A stretch of 6,720 bases of DNA from Candidatus Geohydrothermomicrobium daggyaiense. Lineage in GTDB: Bacteria; Actinomycetota; Geothermincolia; Fen-727; JACVIW01. The stretch lies in the NCBI GenBank assembly GCA_015711695.1, contig MU158449.1:6840-13559 (forward strand), given 5' to 3'. Made by a program: the position numbers and the translations under genes. Below the pieces are notes generated by a model, which saw nothing but the letters and a program-made list of their open reading frames with translations, was not told where the DNA came from and did not search any database. Shown here piece after piece: positions 1 to 5,432 of the stretch. Positions within the stretch are counted from its first letter, which is position 1. Each line of letters opens with the position of its first letter.

Positions 1-139
1 GGACAATCCCGCCCACAGTCCCGAGAATGATTTTCACGGGAAGCGTGGAAGAAGCAAAAGCCAGCGCGGCTCCAAGCGCGGCGAGACCTATAATGGTCAT
101 AGCGCCGGTTGCGTATTTCTTCACGGTCTTAGTACCCAT
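1..139 (-). CDS. N-terminal fragment of a membrane protein, cut by window edge
   Basis: An open frame runs off the left edge from an ATG at 137-139, giving 46 visible residues. After a short basic start (MGTKTVKKYATGA) comes a hydrophobic segment rich in Ile, Leu, Ala and Gly, then a second hydrophobic stretch (VKIILGTVGGIV) at the edge, so a polytopic inner-membrane protein is likely. Its position at the end of a flippase/glycosyltransferase operon would suit a Wzy polymerase or O-antigen ligase-type protein, but that rests on context only. The start overlaps the 3' end of the glycosyltransferase gene by 11 bases. No good Shine-Dalgarno site precedes this ATG. An in-frame GTG at 182-184 would add 15 residues, and a GAGGGAG sequence directly abuts it, which is too close for normal spacing. 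The start is therefore unsettled. Confidence 0.55.
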   Translation of the reverse strand, partial: MGTKTVKKYATGAMTIIGLAALGAALAFASSTLPVKIILGTVGGIV

Positions 140-1331
140 CGGGGCACGGCTTGCTGAAGTAGTGCCGGTTTTGATCTCCTGCACCTCCCTCGAGAACCAA
201 GCGGTATAGTTCCAGTATGCGGGAAGCAGCTTTTTCCCAGGTAAATTCCTTAGCTTTTTCCAAACCCAGACGCACCAGGCTGTCCCTGAATTTATCATCG
301 GAGCATATCACTAACATGGCTCTGGCGATATCTTCGGGGTCAAAGGGATCAACGAGTACGCCCGCTCCAGTTAGGATTTCGGGCAGGGATGAAGATCTTG
401 AAGCTATCACGGGCGTGCCGAGCGACATTGCTTCGACGGCAGGAAGACCAAATCCTTCATACACAGAGACAAAAACAAGCGCTTCTGCTCCCGAGAGAAG
501 ATATGGCAGGTCTTCATCGCTGACGAAGCCTGGCATCAATATACTCTGGTCAAGGCCCATGTCGGCTATTTCACTTCTAAGATAATCTTCAAAACCTGAG
601 ACGTTTCCGCAAAGGACAAGTTTGTGGCTGCTGCGAGTGATTTTCAAAAATCGCTTGAATGCGAGAAGCATGTTGTGTATGTTCTTTCGCGGATCGAATC
701 CACCCATGTAGAGGAAATATGGCTCTTTTATATCGTGGACTTCAAGATAAGATTCGAGAGAGTCGTGATCGACATGCTCAAATCCGTAACTTACGCCCTC
801 ATATATCACATGAATCTTTTCAAGAGGGATTTTCCAAAGCCTGTGGACATCTTTCCTGGTGGACTCGCTAACCGCGATAACCGCTGAGGCTTTCTGTGCG
901 GCTTTGCGGTGCGCTGTTATCCACAAGTAGGACTTTGGTCCGAGATAAGGTCCCCGTAAAACAAGCAGAATCAGGTCATGGACCGTCACAATGCTCTTGC
1001 ATTTTAAAAATGGGGTCAAATTGTGGTCAATCCCGTGAAAAAGGCTTACGCCCGAGTTTGCCACCACTTTCGCGAATGTCAAGTATTCTAGTGGTGAGGG
1101 ATATTCTTTTCCCTTTCCGACCACGGGTATTTCAACCCAGTCAACAATATTCCACAGATCGGGGCACAGCATGTTATCGGGGGGGTTTTCCCCATAACCG
1201 AACAGTATGAAATTCAGGTCTGTCGCCTGCGAAATTATTGACTCGACAATATGGGCAGTATATCTTCCGATGCCCCTGTATTTGTTGATATTCGATAGTG
1301 CCCTTGCGTCAATACCGACGAGAGGTCTCAT
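129..1331 (-). CDS. GT4-type glycosyltransferase (GT-B fold)
   Basis: A 400-residue protein, normal length for a single-domain GT4 retaining glycosyltransferase. The N-terminal Rossmann half opens with VGIDARAL and a glycine-rich RGIGRYT loop (residues 19-25), and has the typical TVHDL stretch near 116-120. The C-terminal donor-binding half carries YMGGFDPRKN (208-217) with its basic residues, and the EX7E motif from E292 to E300 in EGFGLPAVE, followed by AMSLGTPVIAS. These are hallmarks of enzymes that transfer a sugar from a nucleotide-sugar donor at the cytoplasmic membrane face. The overall pattern resembles mannosyltransferase-like family members, but donor and acceptor cannot be read from sequence. 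The ATG is well supported: GGGAG lies at 1335-1339, three bases upstream. It starts 22 bases after the methyltransferase stop and overlaps the next gene, so it is within the operon. Likely job: adding a sugar to the lipid-linked repeat unit. Confidence 0.93.
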   Translation of the reverse strand: MRPLVGIDARALSNINKYRGIGRYTAHIVESIISQATDLNFILFGYGENPPDNMLCPDLWNIVDWVEIPVVGKGKEYPSPLEYLTFAKVVANSGVSLFHGIDHNLTPFLKCKSIVTVHDLILLVLRGPYLGPKSYLWITAHRKAAQKASAVIAVSESTRKDVHRLWKIPLEKIHVIYEGVSYGFEHVDHDSLESYLEVHDIKEPYFLYMGGFDPRKNIHNMLLAFKRFLKITRSSHKLVLCGNVSGFEDYLRSEIADMGLDQSILMPGFVSDEDLPYLLSGAEALVFVSVYEGFGLPAVEAMSLGTPVIASRSSSLPEILTGAGVLVDPFDPEDIARAMLVICSDDKFRDSLVRLGLEKAKEFTWEKAASRILELYRLVLEGGAGDQNRHYFSKPCPDGY

Positions 1332-1353
1332 GCTCTCCCTTTCCAGCCTCCGT

Positions 1354-1998
1354 TCAGGGTTTGATCGATGAGATAATGAGTATTTTCCCTCTTGCGCTTA
1401 GCACTGGAAACCGCTCGAGTTTTAGACAGAATGATAGATCTCCGCGATATAAGAGCGGGAGCCGGAGATTTGGTATAAGGGAAGTGGTTTTGAGCGGCAG
1501 GAAGCCCGCTTGTTCTAACATCTTCCAGAGCTTATCCTTTGAGTAGGTCCACCTTAATCGCGGAAGAGGTCTTTGGTGCCATCCAGTAAAAGCGCTGTTT
1601 AGGGTAACCAAGACCGCTAGTCCTCCGTTTTTCAACACACGAAACCAGTTTGTGAGCGCCCTTTGAGGATCAGATAGCAGATTGAGCGTGAATTGCGACG
1701 CAAGCCGATCGAAAGATTTGTCCTCGTAAGGTAATTCATAAGGGTCTCCTATGGGTCTTCCCAGTGAGTTATAATCAACGAACTTTGCTTTCCCTTTGAG
1801 AGAGGGATTTTCCACAGGCTCGTACCATACAGCTGAGCAGCCAGACATACTCTCGATGATAGATGCCAGAATGCCCTCATGTTCCCCGATGAGAAGAGTT
1901 CTCATCCCTTCGGAAAGCTCCAGAAAATCGGATACACGCTTTGCCCGCAGCCTTGCCTCATTCAAATTTTCATCATGTTCTCTATCGTGCTTTTTCAT
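1354..1998 (-). CDS. Class I SAM-dependent methyltransferase (Methyltransf_11-like)
   Basis: About 214 residues from the ATG at 1996-1998. An in-frame TTG at 2014-2016 would add six residues; neither start has a well-placed Shine-Dalgarno site (GAGG lies about 15 bases before the TTG). ATG is preferred because the protein then begins MKKHDRE; a TAA lies five codons upstream of the TTG. The clearest family signature is the middle: ELPYEDKSFDRLASQF, then LSDPQRAL, then FRVLKNGGLAVLVTLN, matching motifs II-III of the Methyltransf_11/UbiE-like group. Motif I is weak: TLLIGEHEG (1873-1899) stands where GxGxG is expected, with the middle glycine replaced by histidine. WYEP follows with a Glu that could contact the ribose. 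In this cluster it may methylate a sugar or cap a glycan, or act on an unrelated small molecule. The stop is 22 bases before the glycosyltransferase start. Confidence 0.82.
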   Translation of the reverse strand: MKKHDREHDENLNEARLRAKRVSDFLELSEGMRTLLIGEHEGILASIIESMSGCSAVWYEPVENPSLKGKAKFVDYNSLGRPIGDPYELPYEDKSFDRLASQFTLNLLSDPQRALTNWFRVLKNGGLAVLVTLNSAFTGWHQRPLPRLRWTYSKDKLWKMLEQAGFLPLKTTSLIPNLRLPLLYRGDLSFCLKLERFPVLSARGKILIISSIKP

Positions 1999-2064
1999 TT
2001 TCGGTACCGTTTTCAATTGATTTAACGGTTAACCTCACCGGAAGATTCGCCCTTTGCGAAGCAT

Positions 2065-3153
2065 CTAAACGCCGTTTTTCTTAAACCACTCCAGGGTCAT
2101 GTTCCAGATTTCCTCTCTTCCAAGCGGGTTGTTCACGCAGTGCCCCTCGTCAGGGTAAATCTTTAACTCAACGGTCTTTCCCGCAGCTTTCAAGGCTTCA
2201 TAGAGTTTGATCGACTGGTCTACTGGAACAAGAGGGTCTTTTGCGCCATGAATCAGGAGAATCGATGCATTGATTTCTTTCACATAGTTTATCGCCGATC
2301 TCACCGCGTATTCTTCAGGGTACTGGTCGGGGCCTCCCGGTATTATTTCTTTCACCTTTGCAAGCATCTCCTTGCAGGAGGGGTCATCGGATGCGGAAAT
2401 ATGTTTGTATCCTTCTGCAGCATCGCTGAAGCCCGCTTCGGCGACGACGCACTTTATCTTTTTGTACTTTGCTGCCGCAAGCAATGAAACAGTAGCTCCG
2501 TGACTCTGTCCGGTTGCTGCAATCCTTTCATCATCAACCCACCCTTTTGACTCAAGATATTTCAGACCGAATATCACATCGTCAACTTCCCCCTTTGCCA
2601 GTTCATGCCTACCCTGTGACTTCCCGCTTCCACGGAAATCAGAAACGAGCGCAAGATACCCCTTTTCTGCAAAAACAATGCCGACGTCGCTGAAATCCGC
2701 TGCTTCCCCGAAGCCCGGATGATTTACGGCGACAACGGGCCAGGGCCCCTTTAGATTTGGCTTGAAAACGAGCGCTGATACTGTGATATCTCCTGTGCTT
2801 TTGAAGAAAATTCGCTCGCCTACTTTCTTAAGCGAAGGAAGCTCCGCTTCGATTTCGTCGAGGAGTGTGGATGTCCTTAAATAATCGCCTTTGCTGTATG
2901 TATCAAGGGCGTCGATCCACTTTGCGCGCGGTGAACGAACGTCGTAACCCTCTCCTGCTTTTTCTTTTATCAGGTTAAGAAGCTTGAGTCCCCGAGCGGT
3001 GAGTGAAACTTGATCTATTACGTTTTTTACTCCGCACGAACAGCCGCCAACTACCGGTACGACAAGAAGAAAGACAAGTAACAACGCGAAAATGTTGAGT
3101 CTGTATCTGCGGTATGAAAGCAGAACGCTGGACATTCCTTTTCTTGGTTTCAT
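2065..3153 (-). CDS. Predicted lipoprotein alpha/beta hydrolase (dienelactone hydrolase/S9-like)
   Basis: A 362-residue protein. It begins with a basic stretch, a hydrophobic core (about 19-36) and the lipobox VVGGC with Cys38, so it should be lipidated by Lgt, cut by signal peptidase II and anchored outside the cytoplasmic membrane. Residues about 45-112 look helical. The hydrolase fold follows: NHPGFGE (144-150, oxyanion region), DFRGSGKSQGR (172-182, typical of S9/dienelactone-hydrolase relatives), nucleophile elbow GQSHG with Ser217, Asp306 in HGAKDPLVP and His338 in DEGHC. The triad is complete, so it is probably an active serine esterase or peptidase. A deacylase/deacetylase or glycan-processing role is inferred from context only. 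Its ATG overlaps the flippase stop by four bases (ATGA, 3150-3153), implying translational coupling; a GGTGGAAGG sequence lies just upstream. M7 is an alternative start that also keeps the signal peptide. Confidence 0.88.
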   Translation of the reverse strand: MKPRKGMSSVLLSYRRYRLNIFALLLVFLLVVPVVGGCSCGVKNVIDQVSLTARGLKLLNLIKEKAGEGYDVRSPRAKWIDALDTYSKGDYLRTSTLLDEIEAELPSLKKVGERIFFKSTGDITVSALVFKPNLKGPWPVVAVNHPGFGEAADFSDVGIVFAEKGYLALVSDFRGSGKSQGRHELAKGEVDDVIFGLKYLESKGWVDDERIAATGQSHGATVSLLAAAKYKKIKCVVAEAGFSDAAEGYKHISASDDPSCKEMLAKVKEIIPGGPDQYPEEYAVRSAINYVKEINASILLIHGAKDPLVPVDQSIKLYEALKAAGKTVELKIYPDEGHCVNNPLGREEIWNMTLEWFKKNGV

Positions 3154-5279
3154 CCTTCCACCTTCAGTAACTGGTTGAGTTCATTCAAACCTGGCTTCGA
3201 GATCGTCCGGGTTAATATTACTGTAATAACGTATACAAGAAATACAGCGGCGGATATGGAGATGGCGCTTACTGCGGACCCTGAGAGTTTTTGGTAAAAA
3301 TGTTTTGCGCTGAACACGAACCTGTACAGCCCAAACCATGTTATGTACAGGATTCCCCAGGAAATGACCGGCAGGGGAACAAGCCGGGGGAATGCGGATC
3401 TGTATCGCAATTCTCTGGAAAGAAGAAAATAAATAAGTGAAAACGCTGCAGCTTCGCTTGTGAGCGCGGTGATTGCCGCTCCTCGGAAATCGAAAAGCGG
3501 TATCAATATGAGGTTCAGAGCCGCTTTGAGCACGATGCTGATCATCACAACGGTTGTGATTCTTTTCTGTTTGTTGATGACGACGAAAAAAGGAAAGCTT
3601 ATGGCTGTCATGACCGTGAAGCACATTGCTGCCATGGTCAACCACACAACGATCCAGGCTTGGGAAAACTGGTGTTTCTGAACGAGAAGGACAGGTCTTG
3701 CGATAACGGGTATTATCACTGCGAGCGGCATAGTGACAACAAATGCGTAAAGAAGAAGTTTCTCCCAAATTTTTCCAAGCCTTTCGGGATACTTTCCTCC
3801 CACTACAGATACTGCTGGAAGGACCGCCATGTTTACTGCAAGGGTCAGGAACGCAAACGCTTTGGCGAACATGCTACCCGCGTTATAGAGTCCAACGGAA
3901 GTGTTTCCCTTGATCCATGCAAGGATCGGGACATCGAGCGAGGCGTAAATTGCAACCCCGAGAGATACAACGGCAAGCGGCCATGCATTCACTAGCAGGT
4001 AGCGCCTTAGCTCCTTGTTAGACATCAATTCAGGGCTTGTTGCTTTTTTGCTTTCGCCTTTTTTGAGATAGCGATCTGGCATACTGGCTTCTTTCTTTTC
4101 TATGAATCCTCTTCTGCCTGTATAGACTGCTTCAGTTTTTTTCGCCGGTTGCTGTGTTCGCGAAAGGTTATTAGCGTCGCTTTCTGATCCTGCGCTTACG
4201 GGTCCACCGGGTACATCTGGCGGTATGAGACCTGAACACTCTTTTTTTTCGTCGGGCGTCGGTTTTCTTTTCATGTTCCCTGCATGACCTACCGAACTTG
4301 CGCATGCAGCTGAGTTTTTATCGAAAACGGTGGTACGGCGAGATTTTTTTGCATCGCCTGAATTATGGTCTGTGCCAGGAGTCGAGCGCGGCGTGTTTCC
4401 TCGCTTCAATGGACCCATCCTTCTCGAAAGATGTGGCATCCACTCGAGAGGAATTTCATCAGGTTCTTTTAGGTCATCTAAAGTAAAGATTCCTCTTTTT
4501 GGAACCCCAGACATGCTTTTCAATGAATAGTCAGCAACTATAGCCCTGCCGAACCCTCCCTGTCCTGGCGGACGGACCCCGATCGCTTCGGCCAGCGCCT
4601 TTTCGAATTTTCCTGCCGGCGGGGCCTCGAGCGTGGCAAGTGTGCGCCTATAGACAATGAAAAAATGGATTATTGAGTAAATCATTGTTCCAATGTAGGT
4701 GACCATGAGTAAGACAAGCACCCTCACCGCCTCGCTCGTTGAAGGATGCGCGCTGATCTGTGAGACCACGAAGAATGATACAGTTACCCTCAAAATTCCC
4801 ATTATCAGGTACACGTACGCCACGGTCGTGAGCTTCTCAAGGCCGATGAAGTTTTCGGCAAGCGAGTTAGAAAAGGGCTGCTCCACAAGAAGGCAGAAGG
4901 ATATGGCGAGCACCACCCAGAACCTGGGTCCCGAAAGAGGATCAGAACGCTGTATCAGCGTACCGGCTATGTTGGTGATCGTGATTAGAACAAACGCTAA
5001 TCCCGCGAGCCTGAGCCTTAAGTTAACGACATTCGGGAAATATTTCCGAACGCGCTGGTGGTTTTGAGAAATGTCACGCACTGAGATATTGCCGATGCCG
5101 AAGTCAGGCAAAACTTGAAACATTGTGTAAAGTGTGTAACCGTATGCGTAAACCCCGGCGTACTTTGGTCCCAATTGCTTGTTTATAAAGATCGCGAGCA
5201 GAAAGAAAAGGGAACTCGTCACGAGTTTTGACATTATAAGCGCTGACGCGTTTTTGCTTACCTGTCCTACTCTTTCCAT
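3150..5279 (-). CDS. Wzx-like polysaccharide flippase (MOP superfamily) with large central insert
   Basis: A 709-residue protein; Wzx/MOP-type flippases are usually about 400-520. Reading hydrophobicity by eye gives six membrane segments in the N-terminal part (about 12-34, 41-58, 90-108, 119-141, 152-175, 186-209) and eight in the C-terminal part (about 426-456, 462-492, 506-532, 539-566, 574-595, 598-620, 632-652, 665-690). Family-like features are the N-terminal NKQLGPKYAGVYAYGYTL and the mid-protein LDVPILAWIKGNTSVGLYNAGS, which resembles the start of the second bundle in RfbX/Wzx proteins. Expected role: flipping undecaprenyl-linked repeat units across the cytoplasmic membrane. Residues about 211-424 are a long hydrophilic stretch with no membrane segment. 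The ATG is preceded by GGAAGAG at 4-6 base spacing. It is the first gene after a 153-base gap and is coupled to the lipoprotein gene. Confidence 0.88.
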   Translation of the reverse strand: MERVGQVSKNASALIMSKLVTSSLFFLLAIFINKQLGPKYAGVYAYGYTLYTMFQVLPDFGIGNISVRDISQNHQRVRKYFPNVVNLRLRLAGLAFVLITITNIAGTLIQRSDPLSGPRFWVVLAISFCLLVEQPFSNSLAENFIGLEKLTTVAYVYLIMGILRVTVSFFVVSQISAHPSTSEAVRVLVLLMVTYIGTMIYSIIHFFIVYRRTLATLEAPPAGKFEKALAEAIGVRPPGQGGFGRAIVADYSLKSMSGVPKRGIFTLDDLKEPDEIPLEWMPHLSRRMGPLKRGNTPRSTPGTDHNSGDAKKSRRTTVFDKNSAACASSVGHAGNMKRKPTPDEKKECSGLIPPDVPGGPVSAGSESDANNLSRTQQPAKKTEAVYTGRRGFIEKKEASMPDRYLKKGESKKATSPELMSNKELRRYLLVNAWPLAVVSLGVAIYASLDVPILAWIKGNTSVGLYNAGSMFAKAFAFLTLAVNMAVLPAVSVVGGKYPERLGKIWEKLLLYAFVVTMPLAVIIPVIARPVLLVQKHQFSQAWIVVWLTMAAMCFTVMTAISFPFFVVINKQKRITTVVMISIVLKAALNLILIPLFDFRGAAITALTSEAAAFSLIYFLLSRELRYRSAFPRLVPLPVISWGILYITWFGLYRFVFSAKHFYQKLSGSAVSAISISAAVFLVYVITVILTRTISKPGLNELNQLLKVEG
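4008..4649 (-). other. Hydrophilic insert between flippase membrane segments 6 and 7
   Basis: This part of the flippase gene encodes residues about 211-424. It follows an even number of membrane segments and a positively charged N-terminus, so it should face the cytoplasm. The first third (about 220-285) has mixed hydrophobic and charged residues (KFEKALAEAIGV, FGRAIVADYSL, RGIFTLDDLKEPDEIPLEW) and may fold or bind a partner. The rest (about 286-415) is rich in Lys, Arg, Ser, Thr, Pro and Gly and looks disordered; it includes two cysteines, one near 326 and one near 348. The reading frame is open on both sides and joins membrane segments cleanly, so a frameshift or gene fusion error is not evident. 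No known domain was recognised. Confidence 0.8.
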
Positions 5280-5350
5280 TTCTCTTCCGGGGTGCTGGTG
5301 TTGATTTTGCTAACTTTAACGAGTTGCTGAGAACTATTCGAAAAAAATGA

Positions 5351-5380
5351 ATTTTTGCGGAGTGATGGAGTGCGTGTCAA
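5351..5380 (-). promoter_or_regulatory. Possible sigma-70-type promoter ahead of the flippase gene
   Basis: Read on the minus strand, a perfect TTGACA (5375-5380) is followed after 18 bases by AAAAAT (5351-5356), which matches four of six -10 consensus positions including the key A2 and T6. It sits about 70 bases upstream of the flippase ATG in the only long gap of the window. It would let the flippase-to-glycosyltransferase block be transcribed separately from the Wzz-like gene. A TTGACA in an AT-rich spacer can arise by chance, and the -10 is weak. Confidence 0.35.
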
Positions 5381-5432
5381 TTTGAAGTTCTTTCGCCTAT
5401 TTGTCCAGCACGATCAGGCTCAAACCTCCACA

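Noticed and set aside
217..1546. Several plus-strand open frames of 60-122 codons opposite the glycosyltransferase and methyltransferase
   Set aside because: They are antisense to genes with clear family motifs, have low-complexity products and no recognisable domain.
2027..2034. The palindrome GGTTAACC between the hydrolase and methyltransferase genes
   Set aside because: Eight bases is too short to support an operator call, and no second copy was noticed at the other gene junctions.
3181..3768. A 195-codon open frame on the minus strand
   Set aside because: It lies wholly inside the flippase gene in another frame; its product is rich in His, Arg, Cys and Ser with no domain, while the flippase frame gives clear membrane segments.
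4298..4530. Two plus-strand open frames opposite the flippase insert, considered as hidden genes that might explain the insert
   Set aside because: Both products lack family features, overlap each other in different frames and have no convincing start region; the minus-strand frame is continuous across the region.
5339..5358. A/T inverted repeat with a T run on the minus strand, considered as an intrinsic terminator
   Set aside because: The stem is almost all A-T pairs with a tiny loop and the T run is part of the stem, so a stable GC-rich hairpin followed by a U tract is missing.
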